Source: Pseudomonas sp. GM80 (GTDB taxonomy: Bacteria > Pseudomonadota > Gammaproteobacteria > Pseudomonadales > Pseudomonadaceae). From it: DNA of 64,000 nt. Where the stretch lies: positions 1 to 64,000 of the forward strand of contig NZ_AKJD01000043.1 in NCBI RefSeq assembly GCF_000282515.1. The letters are read 5' to 3'. The translations under genes were made by a program, and so were the position numbers. Of the stretch, positions 47,112 through 56,248 are shown piece by piece. Every line of letters begins with the position of its first letter. The first letter of the stretch is position 1. The notes beneath the pieces are model-generated. The model saw only the letters and a program-made list of their open reading frames with translations, made no database searches and had not been told where the DNA came from.

Positions 47112-47132
47112 CTGATTCATTTGTGATGTGTG

Positions 47133-47158
47133 GCTAGCGCGGCTATGCCGCGCAGCCA
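47133..47158. terminator. GC-rich hairpin between HEPN gene and ABC-3C operon
   Basis: GGCTAGCGCGGC (47133-47144) pairs with GCCGCGCAGCC (47148-47158) with one bulged A and a 3-base loop. No T-run follows, so it may be a partial terminator. GATTCATTTGT lies just before it at 47115-47125, as it does before the hairpin after the giant helicase gene. Confidence 0.5.
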
Positions 47159-47241
47159 TAACCCTTAGGTGAACGCGGTAACTCCTGACATTAGGAAAAA
47201 ACTATGAGTGGCATGTGCTTGCCAAAAGATGGAGCTTAAAA

Positions 47242-48396
47242 ATGGCTTCAACAGCTAAAAATAATGCAGCGCTGAGCCAGCTTGGGAATCTTTATCAGTA
47301 TTTGATGGTGCTGAAGATATGTCTAGAAGCTCCGGCTGGTGCGATAGTAAATCTTGAACAGTTAGGTGATATCACTACAGCGGACTACAATTACGAAATC
47401 AAACATCACGAAAACCCAGACCACGTGCTAGTAGACACGCATGTCGATTTTTGGAAAACACTCAAGAACTGGGTTGAGAATTATGATTTATTAAAACCAT
47501 TTTCAAATTTGGTGCTGTTAACCAGCTCAATTGTCCGTGCAGAGTCAATGTTAGGGCAATGGAACGCAGCAGTAGCCAAAGATAGATATGGTAGTTTAAG
47601 AAAGAAGGCCGATGAGATACTTAGTAAGCCGGGCTCTTATAAAACCATCATTTCGTATGTGCAAAAAATCTACGAGTTTGACGCTGGTTACGATCAAGAT
47701 AAACTAGCATGCATTTTATCGCGAGTAACAATAAAGCATTCTTCCGATGGTGCTTTCAAGCTTTACGAAGGATTAGTAGCGCATATTGCCCTTTCGGCTG
47801 TTCATGTTAAGCACAGAGCTAACATGGTCAGATCGCTTCTCGGCATGATTGCAATAAAAGGAGTTACTACTCCAGGGTCTTGGGACATAGAGCGAGACGA
47901 GTTACATAACTTCCTAATCGCACAGACCCAAGAGGTCAATAATGGAGGTGTTATTTGCTATCCTGATCTGGAGCGCGCGGTGTGCGGGGAGGACATATTC
48001 CGGCATCGATGCATTGAGCAGGTTAAGTTTATACCGTACGAAAAACAGGTTTTCTCAGCAGCTCAAGATTATTATTACTATACCCTGACGGTAGGTATTA
48101 CAGCAGGCAAAGATCCAGTTGTTTTGAAAGAGTTTCAAAATACGGAGAAGGGCATTGGGACCGATCTGGATCTCGACAAGGAGAACAGTTGCCTAGAAGT
48201 AGCAAAGGCGCCTATTAATGAGGCCGCGTTGATCAGGGCATCTAAGCAACTATACGTAAATTCGCTTCGGAATGTTCGGGCGGGCGGAACAGATGGCAGC
48301 GCAGAAGCGAAAAAATTCAGAAGAGGAATGTTGCATTCTTATGTCAATACATCTGAATTTTGCTGGCGTATTACGGAGTTAGATATAGATGATTGA
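47242..48396 (+). CDS. ABC-3C system nuclease-like effector subunit
   Basis: A 384-residue protein. The N-terminus resembles the Cap4/DUF4297 restriction-endonuclease fold: LSQLGNLYQYLMVLKICLEA (11-30), E39 in LEQLGDI, and Y-E52-I-K54-HHE, a possible D/E-x-K site; FWKTLKNWVENY follows. The C-terminal half would dock on the ATPase. GGAG lies upstream of ATG 47242. The gene overlaps the next by eight bases. With it and the SMC gene it makes a three-component ABC system, related in plan to Lamassu. Low GC. Catalytic assignment is tentative. Confidence 0.65.
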   Translation: MASTAKNNAALSQLGNLYQYLMVLKICLEAPAGAIVNLEQLGDITTADYNYEIKHHENPDHVLVDTHVDFWKTLKNWVENYDLLKPFSNLVLLTSSIVRAESMLGQWNAAVAKDRYGSLRKKADEILSKPGSYKTIISYVQKIYEFDAGYDQDKLACILSRVTIKHSSDGAFKLYEGLVAHIALSAVHVKHRANMVRSLLGMIAIKGVTTPGSWDIERDELHNFLIAQTQEVNNGGVICYPDLERAVCGEDIFRHRCIEQVKFIPYEKQVFSAAQDYYYYTLTVGITAGKDPVVLKEFQNTEKGIGTDLDLDKENSCLEVAKAPINEAALIRASKQLYVNSLRNVRAGGTDGSAEAKKFRRGMLHSYVNTSEFCWRITELDIDD

Positions 48397-48856
48397 CGAG
48401 AAAATCACACTTGCACTCAGCCCCTTTTGGTTGGCCGACTTTATTGAGCATTTTGTTTTTGGATATGCAAAGCCGGTTCCTTTTCAACTGGTTTATCTGA
48501 TGATTCCACTAGTTCTGCGCAGTGATTCTCGCGATCCATTAGTGGCTCTGAAAAGCACAAGCACTGTTTATTCTGCATTTCTTGACACAAGCGAAAAGCG
48601 TAAAAGGGTGCTGGCATTACAACTTGCAGTCAATAATTACACTGAGTACACAAATCGAGCCATATTAGCATATTCGGCAAGAGGGCATAGCTTTGACCTA
48701 TTAATCAGCAATGTGTCTGGTTATGAGCCCAAGAAAGAATCGTATACGAGTCATATAGCTAAAGAATATTTTAAGGCATCGCGAAATTTAGGAATGATTT
48801 TTTCTAAAGAAGATCTCGCGGCTTGCTTCTATAAGTTAGGAGTTTTCAAGGTATGA
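48389..48856 (+). CDS. ABC-3C middle component (DUF6521-like)
   Basis: A 155-residue helical protein starting MIDEKITLALSPFWLADFIE. It contains the FQLVYLMIPLVL and DTSEKRKRVLALQ helices of the small middle component of three-component ABC systems, and a C-terminal SKEDLAACFYKLGV helix. It overlaps both neighbours (eight bases at its start, four at its end, ATGA), so all three are co-translated. It probably bridges the ATPase and the effector. Confidence 0.7.
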   Translation: MIDEKITLALSPFWLADFIEHFVFGYAKPVPFQLVYLMIPLVLRSDSRDPLVALKSTSTVYSAFLDTSEKRKRVLALQLAVNNYTEYTNRAILAYSARGHSFDLLISNVSGYEPKKESYTSHIAKEYFKASRNLGMIFSKEDLAACFYKLGVFKV

Positions 48857-50760
48857 ACTGTTATATAAAGCAAATTCGAATTTTTGGTGCTGATGGAACT
48901 AGTCGGCTTCTTAGGTTGACGAAAGGTTTGAATATTGTCACTGGCGTCTCGAAGCGAGGAAAAAGTGCGCTCATTGAGATAGTCGATTATTGCCTGTGCT
49001 CTAGCCTAAACACCATACCTAAAGGAAAAATCGAATCCTACGCTAAGTTATTTTGTATTGTACTGCGGCTAAAAGAAGGTTATTTAGTAATTGCAAGGCC
49101 GGCTTGGAAGCTTGATGGTGCATCTAAAATCTACGTCAAATTTGAAAGTGATTGCTCTATAATACATAAGCTCAATATCGATTATTTCGAGAGCTTACCT
49201 CTTTTGAAAATCAAAGGCGCAGGGCAAGAGGATATCGAGAGGTATATCGGGCTCAGAGTGATTAATCCGAGCCCAGCTGATGCAGACCGGAAGTCTGGAA
49301 AAGCAAGCATCAGAAACATGACCCCGTTTCTTTATCAGTATCAAAACCTAATTGCCAGTAAGCATGCCCTGTTCTCTAAAATGGATGACGTGTTTAAGCG
49401 AAAGGACATATTAGATCAATTGCCAATATTTTTAGGCTTGGTTAATGACGATTACTTCAGCGTCAAGCGGCAAATCGACGATCTCAGATTAAAAATTAAG
49501 CGCATTGAGCGCGATGCACAGCGCACTGCGGAAGAAAGCGATAAATATGGTAATCGCCTAAAAGATCATATCGAAAACTACTACGCGTTAATAAATGTTT
49601 CGCCTCCAAATATGGTTACTGTTCAGGACGCGTTGAAAGCTGGTAAAAATCTTCCAGGCTTGGCTGAAGATTATTATTTGAAAACTGATACGACTCGTCG
49701 ATATGAATCGCTGGGTATAAAGTTGCTCGAAAAACAAGAAGAACTTAGCTCTGCTAATAAGAAAATAAAGCAAATCGAAACGGTTAGAGATTATGCAAAG
49801 AAAACTCTGGTGCACCATAGAAATGACTTGGCTAGAGGTGTAGCTGTTACCCACGATATGGTTACGTGCCCTGTGTGCAGTCAGGATGTACCTGAGATGC
49901 TTGAAGAATCTAGAAAATATGTAACTGCGATGGATAACCTCAATTCAGAAATTGCGTCGATGGCAAATTTTGCGAGATATGACTCTGAGCAACTCGAATC
50001 TTTTCGCACTACTCGTAGGGAATTAATTTCCGAAATTAAGAAACTTGAGGATGATTTAAAAACGCTCGATTTGTTTGAGGAAAATTTTAAAAAATACAAA
50101 AGTCTAGCGGACGCATTGAACTACTATAAGGTCCAGATTGATTTTTCGATGAGGGTCGTGGGAGAGGTAGGTAGTGAAGACGCGTCGACTCTGAAAGAGC
50201 TTCGTAATGAGCTGAAGCTGCTAGATAAGCAGTTCTCAGAATATGATTTTGCCAATGCCATTTTTCAAGCTGAAACTAAGTTGAATAAGTGGATGAGTAC
50301 TCTATGTTCTCATTTGGATTTTGAGGAAGAGTTCAGGCCGCCGAATCTGAGGATGAAACTGGACGAGCTAAGTCTTTTGCATATTGACGAAAAATACGGA
50401 AACGTTGCGTTGTCGGACATGGGGAGCGGTGCGAACTGGCTCGCTTTTCACCTCGCAGCTTCTATGGGTATGCTGCGTCTATTTTGTAACTCTCCAGACT
50501 CAAGCGTTCCTAGTTTTTTATTTTTGGATCAACCTAGTCAGGTTTATTTCCCAAATCCTAATTCACCGAACAGTGAGGATACGGACAAAGTTCAGGAGCT
50601 TTACGTGACGATTTTACGTGAAATACACCGCATTCGACCTGAGGTTGGCTTTTACCCTCAGGTCATCATCTTGGACCACGCTCAAAACCTAAATCTCGGG
50701 AAGTATAATTTTAAGAAATTTGTCCGAGCTGATTGGCACGGTGATAACGCCTTGATTTAA
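48853..50760 (+). CDS. DUF3732 SMC/Rad50-like ATPase of the ABC-3C system
   Basis: A 635-residue ABC ATPase of the DUF3732 type. Walker A is GVSKRGKS (31-38). Two long coiled coils flank a zinc-hook CPVC (339-342), as in Rad50. The C-terminal half has a signature-like LSDMGSGANWLAFHLAAS and a Walker B FLFLDQPSQVYFP in which Asp559 is followed by Gln560 where SMC proteins have Glu. Such ATPases sense foreign or abnormal DNA and release the nuclease partner. It is the last gene of the operon. Confidence 0.85.
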   Translation: MNCYIKQIRIFGADGTSRLLRLTKGLNIVTGVSKRGKSALIEIVDYCLCSSLNTIPKGKIESYAKLFCIVLRLKEGYLVIARPAWKLDGASKIYVKFESDCSIIHKLNIDYFESLPLLKIKGAGQEDIERYIGLRVINPSPADADRKSGKASIRNMTPFLYQYQNLIASKHALFSKMDDVFKRKDILDQLPIFLGLVNDDYFSVKRQIDDLRLKIKRIERDAQRTAEESDKYGNRLKDHIENYYALINVSPPNMVTVQDALKAGKNLPGLAEDYYLKTDTTRRYESLGIKLLEKQEELSSANKKIKQIETVRDYAKKTLVHHRNDLARGVAVTHDMVTCPVCSQDVPEMLEESRKYVTAMDNLNSEIASMANFARYDSEQLESFRTTRRELISEIKKLEDDLKTLDLFEENFKKYKSLADALNYYKVQIDFSMRVVGEVGSEDASTLKELRNELKLLDKQFSEYDFANAIFQAETKLNKWMSTLCSHLDFEEEFRPPNLRMKLDELSLLHIDEKYGNVALSDMGSGANWLAFHLAASMGMLRLFCNSPDSSVPSFLFLDQPSQVYFPNPNSPNSEDTDKVQELYVTILREIHRIRPEVGFYPQVIILDHAQNLNLGKYNFKKFVRADWHGDNALI

Positions 50761-51178
50761 AACAGCTCAGACTGTGCAGGGAACGGCATTATCCAGAACT
50801 CTCAGCAAACGCTGTTGGTTTACCGTTTATCGGGTTGATGCTCGCTCATTACCCAGTTGGTTGTAGCCGGCAAGCTGTTTGAGACGAGCCGTACTCGTTG
50901 CGTACTGCGACGGTCGCTACGAATGTTTCAAATGCTAGGGGCATCTAGGTTACCTGGGCTCTGGGGAACTGCCGCGGTAGTTATGCGTTGTTCTCCAGAT
51001 CGAGGAAAGTAAAGTTGACGAAGCAGTTTTGCGAAGCAGCCTCTCTAGCTAGGAAGCAGGAAAACAAGATCAAGCTCTATTGCCTAAGCTATAGAGATTT
51101 GACGCTGACCACGCGAGAAGGAGCTGGCTGCGCCGAAAACGGTCCAAGTGGGTTATGCGAGTTAGAGGAGCGCGGTAA
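50761..51178. other. gap, nothing recognised
   Basis: About 418 bases between the ABC-3C operon and the HNH gene. A frame from 50988 lacks a ribosome site. GAGGAG at the right edge serves the HNH gene. No clear terminator after the SMC gene. Confidence 0.4.
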
Positions 51179-52189
51179 ATGGACGCACATGAATCATTGA
51201 AGGCCCTCAGACCAAAGGTTTCTCAACGAGTGTACGACGTTTTAGTAGCGGCCGGCCTCGATGTGGACCCATGGCATTGGAAGTCGAACGGGCAGCCAGA
51301 GCCAGATTTTGCACGAAACCAGCTCTATCGATCTCGATGGGTGTTCGTCGACGCTGCTGGGGAAGTGCTGATGAGCCTTTGGTACGACAAGATGAAGGTC
51401 GAGGGCGATGAGATCATCATTCGTGGAAACGCGCGCGAAGATCAAATGATGTATAGACGCATGGGGGAAGACCATCGCAAATACCAAGGAGAAGCCAAAA
51501 AACAAGAAATGTCCAAAATGCGCCGAGGTGTTCAATGGGCGTCAAAAGCTGGGTTACTCGATAACGCAATTCGCAATTGTGAAAGCGCGAGGCTGGATTT
51601 CTCGGTTGCGATTGTGGATCGCGCACAGCCCCATGATGATGAGTCAGAGAACGCCAATGCTCGTGAGCTGGATACGGTCAAATGGCACGTGCGTAGCTAC
51701 ACCTATGAGGGTGATTACGTGCTCGTTCGGGGACCTAGGAAAACAGTAGATGGTGTTGACGTTACTGTTCCTCAACAGGTATGTGAAGCGCTCGACGCTA
51801 ATATTCCAATAGTGCCGTACGAAAAGGCGCTGAAGAGCACCTCCGATCTTGGAACCTATGAGATAGGAATTGAGGACCAGTTTGTAGAAGAGGCGCCTAC
51901 TGCGTTTTTCGAAACATCTCGTGTCTACCCTCGTGATCAAGCCCATCGCCGCGCTGTTCTAAAGCGCTCAGCCGGATTCTGCGAGTTCTGCGGTGCTGAA
52001 GGCTTTCTGAAGAGTAATGGAAATCTGTATTTAGAGACTCACCATATTGTTCCGCTCTCAGAGGAAGGTTTGGATAATCCTAGGAACATGATCGCGTTGT
52101 GCCCTAATGATCATCGCCAAGCTCACTATGCGGCTCGCAGTGAATATCTGCGGGAGGCGTTTCTGGAATACGTTACCAAAATGTACTGA
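51179..52189 (+). CDS. HNH endonuclease with N-terminal unknown domain
   Basis: A 336-residue protein whose C-terminus is an HNH nuclease with zinc ligands: CEFC (268-271), ETHHIVPLSEEG (H288, H289), a DNPRNMIALCPNDHRQAH helix with N303, C308, H312 and H316. The N-terminal 240 residues form an unassigned domain (WHWKSNGQPEPDF, RSRWVFVD), found with HNH in many stand-alone restriction-like genes. GAGGAG lies before the ATG. It is just downstream of the ABC-3C operon and could be an independent defence nuclease. Confidence 0.85.
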   Translation: MDAHESLKALRPKVSQRVYDVLVAAGLDVDPWHWKSNGQPEPDFARNQLYRSRWVFVDAAGEVLMSLWYDKMKVEGDEIIIRGNAREDQMMYRRMGEDHRKYQGEAKKQEMSKMRRGVQWASKAGLLDNAIRNCESARLDFSVAIVDRAQPHDDESENANARELDTVKWHVRSYTYEGDYVLVRGPRKTVDGVDVTVPQQVCEALDANIPIVPYEKALKSTSDLGTYEIGIEDQFVEEAPTAFFETSRVYPRDQAHRRAVLKRSAGFCEFCGAEGFLKSNGNLYLETHHIVPLSEEGLDNPRNMIALCPNDHRQAHYAARSEYLREAFLEYVTKMY

Positions 52190-52217
52190 ACGGCAGAGGT
52201 CGATTGTTTAAAGTCGA

Positions 52218-52251
52218 TCGTGTCTTAGCTACAAGAAGCCTTGAGACACGA
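52218..52251. terminator. stem-loop between HNH and fabF-like genes
   Basis: TCGTGTCT (52218-52225) and AGACACGA (52244-52251) form an 8-bp stem between two convergent genes. No T-run is present; a transcript end for either side is plausible. Confidence 0.4.
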
Positions 52252-52319
52252 CACGACACGACTCGTAACGACGCTTAAAAGGTCTGCGGCACAAGCCCGC
52301 ATTTTAATCGGTGGATGCC

Positions 52320-53588
52320 TTAAGACCAGCGTCGGAACAGCACGCTGGCATTCACACCGCCAAAGCCAAAACCGTTGGAAAGTGCATATTCCATCGGCAT
52401 TGGTTGTGCTTTACCGCGGATCATATTGAGGCCTTCTGCCCCCTCATCTGGGTTTTCGAGGTTAAGCGTTGCTGGAGCTATTTGATCACGTAGTGCAAGC
52501 ACTGCGAATATCGCTTCGATACCACCGGCAGCCCCCAACAGATGACCTGTAGCGGATTTGGTGGAGCTGATAGCCAGACTGCTGCCTTCGCCAAACAACG
52601 CTTTGATAGCTGCCAATTCGCCTTTGTCACCGACAGGCGTCGAGGTGGCGTGAGCGTTCAAATGTTGAATTTGAGAAGGTTCGATGCCTGCTTGTCGAAG
52701 TGCTTGCTCCATTGCTCGGCGAGCACCGTCACCATCTTCTGGTCCAGCGGTCATGTGGTACGCGTCGGCACTGGTACCGTAGCCGACCAACTCAGCAATC
52801 GGTTTTGCACCACGTGCGAGTGCGTGCTCAAGTTCTTCGATTACCAGGAGGCCCGCGCCTTCACCCATGACAAAGCCATCACGAGCTTGGTCGAACGGGC
52901 GAGATGCTTTTTCTGGTGTTTCGTTATGATCACTGGAGAGAGCCCGCGCTGCGGCGAAGCCAGCCAGGCTTACGCGGTGGATCGCGGCTTCTGCGCCACC
53001 ACAGATGGCGACATCGATTTCGCCAGCACGAATCATTCGAGCAGCATCACCGATAGCCTGGACGCCAGCAGCACATGCAGTCACTGGGGCTCCCAGAGGA
53101 CCCTTGAAGCCGTGGCGAATCGAGACGTGACCCGCTGCCATGTTGCTCAAGAAGGACGGGATGGTGAAGGGCGATAGACGACGCGGGCCTTTGCTGTCAG
53201 TTGTACGCACGGCTTCTGCGATGGCGGGGAAGCCGCCAACACCGGAGGCGATGATAGTGCCTGTTCGTTCTTGGGATTCACGGTCTTCAGGGTGCCAGCC
53301 AGCTTGATCCAATGCTTCTTTGGCGGCAGCCATTGCGAAGAGAATGAAACGGTCCATCTTGCGCTGTTCTTTTTGAGCCAGCACTTCATCAGGATCGAAA
53401 CCGCCTTCTGGATCTTGCGCTCGGTCGAGGACCTGGCCACCAATACTGATCGCTAGATCGCCAACAAGGTCCACCGGCAGCGGGCGAATCCCCGATTGGC
53501 CTTCGAGCAGGCGTTGCCAAGTCAATTCAACTCCGCTGGCAAGCGGGGTCAGTGCGCCCATGCCGGTGACGACGATGCGTTTACTCAT
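52320..53588 (-). CDS. fabF: beta-ketoacyl-ACP synthase II (FabF paralogue)
   Basis: A 422-residue condensing enzyme with the KAS II Cys-His-His triad: C172 in VTACAAG, H313 in NAHATSTPVGD and H349 in KSATGHLLGAAG. It condenses malonyl-ACP with acyl-ACP in fatty acid elongation. No other fatty acid gene (acpP, fabG, fabD) is near, so this is an extra copy like the second fabF found in pseudomonads rather than the housekeeping one. AAGGAG precedes ATG 53588. It is divergent from an HxlR regulator, which probably controls it. Confidence 0.9.
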   Translation of the reverse strand: MSKRIVVTGMGALTPLASGVELTWQRLLEGQSGIRPLPVDLVGDLAISIGGQVLDRAQDPEGGFDPDEVLAQKEQRKMDRFILFAMAAAKEALDQAGWHPEDRESQERTGTIIASGVGGFPAIAEAVRTTDSKGPRRLSPFTIPSFLSNMAAGHVSIRHGFKGPLGAPVTACAAGVQAIGDAARMIRAGEIDVAICGGAEAAIHRVSLAGFAAARALSSDHNETPEKASRPFDQARDGFVMGEGAGLLVIEELEHALARGAKPIAELVGYGTSADAYHMTAGPEDGDGARRAMEQALRQAGIEPSQIQHLNAHATSTPVGDKGELAAIKALFGEGSSLAISSTKSATGHLLGAAGGIEAIFAVLALRDQIAPATLNLENPDEGAEGLNMIRGKAQPMPMEYALSNGFGFGGVNASVLFRRWS

Positions 53589-53648
53589 GCGATCCAACTC
53601 CTTAAGCTTTTGTGAGGTAATGACAAATGGACGTCACTATCATAATGA

Positions 53649-53662
53649 AAGTAACATTACTT
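53649..53662. promoter_or_regulatory. palindrome between fabF-like and hxlR-like genes
   Basis: AAGTAACATTACTT has 6-base arms around CA and lies midway in the 110-base gap between the divergent fabF-like and HxlR genes. A wider imperfect pair (GACAAATGG ... CCATTATTTGTC) surrounds it. It fits an HxlR dimer operator. Confidence 0.45.
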
Positions 53663-53698
53663 ACCCATTATTTGTCTGAATACCGATGAGGAGCCTTC

Positions 53699-54172
53699 AT
53701 GCAAAGCACGAGCTTCAGCGATGCCGAATGCCCGATCGCGCGCAGCCTGGATAAGGTAGGGGAGTGGTGGAGCATTTTGATCATGCGTGATGCATTGCAT
53801 GGCCTGAAACGCTTCGAGGAGTTTTCCACTAGCCTGGCTATCCCACCGAGTACGTTGACTCGACGACTGAATGCCTTGGTAGAAGCGGGCCTGTTAGAAC
53901 GCCGGCAATACAGTGAGCGTCCACCTCGCTACGAATATGTCCCGACAGCGAAGGGTGAAGATTTCAAGCTTGTACTCTTGGCGTTTACTGCTTGGGGTAA
54001 TCGTCATCAAGCGCCGGAAGGTGAGAGTGTGCAAGTCATTGAGACTGCCAGCGGACGTCCTGTGCAGCTCACGATGTTTGGTGTGCTCGATGATCAGGTC
54101 GTGCCACTGGACCAGTGCACCTTGCGGGCTGGGCCTGCTGCGAGTGAAGAAATGCAGAATCGATTGAGATAA
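53699..54172 (+). CDS. HxlR-family transcriptional regulator
   Basis: A 157-residue regulator of the HxlR winged-helix family. The conserved block CPIARSLDKVGEWWSILIMRDAL (C11 at its start) is followed by the recognition region SLAIPPSTLTRRLNALVEAGLLERRQYSERPPRYEY split over residues 50-85. C11 lies where several redox-sensing HxlR proteins have their active Cys. GAGGAG lies before the ATG. It faces away from the fabF-like gene and probably controls it through the palindrome between them. Confidence 0.9.
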   Translation: MQSTSFSDAECPIARSLDKVGEWWSILIMRDALHGLKRFEEFSTSLAIPPSTLTRRLNALVEAGLLERRQYSERPPRYEYVPTAKGEDFKLVLLAFTAWGNRHQAPEGESVQVIETASGRPVQLTMFGVLDDQVVPLDQCTLRAGPAASEEMQNRLR

Positions 54173-54242
54173 AAAAAATTACATTGAGTTGACGTGATCA
54201 CTCCGTAAACTCTAACAACTACTTATTTGCTCTGAGTTATCA

Positions 54243-55034
54243 ATGACGCCAGCAATAATTGAATTGATTAAAGATGCTGCAAAAAATGCTGTTTGCCCTA
54301 CGTTGGATGAACAGATTTATCACGATATTGAAACTGGGGTTTTCACGCTTTCAGGAGGAGCCAAGTCCACTGATGTATATGTCGATGTGCCGGTGCATAA
54401 GTTGGCCTCGTTGAATCGACGTGACTTTTGGAGTCCGGGAGATACATGGCGTACTGCCACGTACAAGTTGCATGGCGAAGGCTGGAAGGCTCAGGTATTG
54501 AAATATTTTGAGTCGCAGATCGAAGACCAATGGTTCCCAGCGCCAAATTCGACGGAGCCGCTTACACTCAGGAGCTTTGGTGGTTTGGTGGAGTGCTCCG
54601 TAGGCAACCACCGAGTAATCGCGGCGCGATCTTGGTTAACAGCAAAATATGGGTGCGCGGCTTATTTTAATTCTGTAAGGGTTCGTGCATTCTCCATTCC
54701 TCCATGTGTAGTGAGATTTCTTGAACAGGCGGTTCAGGAAGGATCTGATGTGTATATTTCGAACATATCAGGTTCAGAACTAGGTGATTTTAGATATGGT
54801 GATAGCTATATCGAATTGTTGCTGCGAAAAGCATCTGATAAGTACACAATACATGGATGGCTCGACGACGAAATAAAACCCATTAGAAGGTCGTTCCTTC
54901 AGCGGCATTTACCAATATTTTTTCCATCACGATTCTATCGACGTAAATGGTGTCGGTTGCCATGTAGGCTCGCGAAAATGATATTGGACGATGCTTGGAT
55001 TACATCGCAAATTCCATCGGCGAAGACTTGGTGA
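54243..55034 (+). CDS. hypothetical protein (263 aa)
   Basis: A 263-residue soluble protein. The segment LVECSVGNHRVIAARSWL (about 115-132) recalls the GNHR motif of ParB-like domains, but no HTH is seen, so I leave it unnamed. The C-terminus is basic with several aromatic residues and Cys (RRKWCRLPCRLAK). It has low GC and an AT-rich promoter-like leader. It stands alone between the HxlR gene and the convergent TIR gene. Confidence 0.55.
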   Translation: MTPAIIELIKDAAKNAVCPTLDEQIYHDIETGVFTLSGGAKSTDVYVDVPVHKLASLNRRDFWSPGDTWRTATYKLHGEGWKAQVLKYFESQIEDQWFPAPNSTEPLTLRSFGGLVECSVGNHRVIAARSWLTAKYGCAAYFNSVRVRAFSIPPCVVRFLEQAVQEGSDVYISNISGSELGDFRYGDSYIELLLRKASDKYTIHGWLDDEIKPIRRSFLQRHLPIFFPSRFYRRKWCRLPCRLAKMILDDAWITSQIPSAKTW

Positions 55035-55096
55035 GTTTGTACTCATAAAATCCTCGGTTAGCTTTTAGAAATAAGTTTGCGATCACTACATTTGCA

Positions 55097-55121
55097 AAGC
55101 CTCGCGCGCTGCACGAGGCTT
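55097..55121. terminator. stem-loop between convergent genes
   Basis: AAGCCTCG (55097-55104) and CGAGGCTT (55114-55121) form an 8-bp GC-rich stem between the 263-residue gene and the TIR gene, followed by TGTCTTG on the plus strand. Probably a two-way transcription end. Confidence 0.65.
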
Positions 55122-55152
55122 GTCTTGCAAGCTTTAGCTAAACCCGAAGCAG

Positions 55153-56115
55153 CTACCGCTGCAAAGGCCCGATCAGCATCGCCCATAGCGCCTCTGCTGC
55201 ACCCTCCTGTGTGAGCTTCGTCTCGCGTCCACCATACATGTTCAGCATTTGTTTGATGTAAAGCGTCTGATTATCGTGTTCGACGGTCAGCATTTCGGTG
55301 AACCCACCACCGTGAGCCGATAGCTTCTTAGGCGAGTAGGTGATCGCGTTAGCACCCAACATGCCGCCCATGGCTATCGTGCATTCACTCGATTTTTTGC
55401 CCTCACTGTAAATCGTAGACTCAAAAGTATTCGCATCTATTGTTCGGAATACGCCCTCAATTCTAGGATTTCGAGCCTGCAATTCAGCTAGGGAGCCTTG
55501 AAAGAAACGTGCAATAAACTCAAAGGTCTCGTGGCGGAACAGGTCGACCTCACGCTCAGTAAACGACTGTTTGAGTCTGAGATTGCTGGACCTCGGCGGA
55601 CTGATGGAGACATTGGAAGAGGGCACAGAGACGACAGGCTTCGAGACGGACGCACCAATCGTCTTCGAAGATGACGCGTTGATCTCGTCGACGACCTTGC
55701 GGATCTGCTTGGCGACGTCAGTAAAAGCTTCGTCAAAGTTCGGCCAGGTCGTGATGGCTTTACCGTCACGAGGTGTTGCAAGCAAACCGCCTAGAGGTGT
55801 CGATTCCCAATCGCACGGCTTGACGATGACTGGGATGACGCGAGCTTCTCCTGCGCGGTGCCGCTCCAGCGCGCGCTCCATCTCGATCGAATAGCAGTAT
55901 GTAGAGTTCAGGAAGTTTGCACTAACGAGAAGTAGGATGACGTCGGCGTCATTGATCTGCTGGTCGATTTCAGAGCTGAAGTCGCTGCCAGCCAACAGGC
56001 GGCGATCGTGCCAGGACTCAATCCTCTTCTCATGTCGGAGCGTCGCAAGATGAGCCTCTAACTGGTTACGGTGATCCTCATCGAGGTGACTATAAGAAAA
56101 AAATACCTTGGCCAT
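55153..56115 (-). CDS. TIR-domain protein
   Basis: A 320-residue protein with an N-terminal TIR domain (1-135): KVFFSYSHLDEDHR, WHDRRLLAGSDF, DADVILLLVSANFLNSTYC and E78 in YSIEMERA, the position of the catalytic Glu of NAD-cleaving TIRs. A Ser/Pro-rich linker (150-180) leads to a C-terminal domain (185-320) I cannot name, with a beta-rich IEGVFRTIDANTFESTIYS segment. GGGAG precedes the ATG. It lies downstream of a HEPN-like gene on the same strand, gap 133 bases. A role in anti-phage signalling is inferred. Confidence 0.85.
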   Translation of the reverse strand: MAKVFFSYSHLDEDHRNQLEAHLATLRHEKRIESWHDRRLLAGSDFSSEIDQQINDADVILLLVSANFLNSTYCYSIEMERALERHRAGEARVIPVIVKPCDWESTPLGGLLATPRDGKAITTWPNFDEAFTDVAKQIRKVVDEINASSSKTIGASVSKPVVSVPSSNVSISPPRSSNLRLKQSFTEREVDLFRHETFEFIARFFQGSLAELQARNPRIEGVFRTIDANTFESTIYSEGKKSSECTIAMGGMLGANAITYSPKKLSAHGGGFTEMLTVEHDNQTLYIKQMLNMYGGRETKLTQEGAAEALWAMLIGPLQR

Positions 56116-56248
56116 TCCGGCTCCCTAAATGACTGATCCTGGGGTGCAACATTGATCGACGAGTCTATCTCATGCCGGGTCCTAAGACGTAAGATGGAAG
56201 GGGTAAAAGGGAGGTCAGAATGCTCTAAATGCAAGCCGATCAGCACGT

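Noticed and set aside
54243..55034. ParB-like nuclease call from the GNHR motif
   Set aside because: Only the short GNHR segment fits; no further ParB box or HTH was found, so it was left as hypothetical.
55153..56115. Thoeris (ThsB) reading of the TIR gene
   Set aside because: No SIR2 or SLOG-type ThsA partner is encoded next to it; only a HEPN-like gene.
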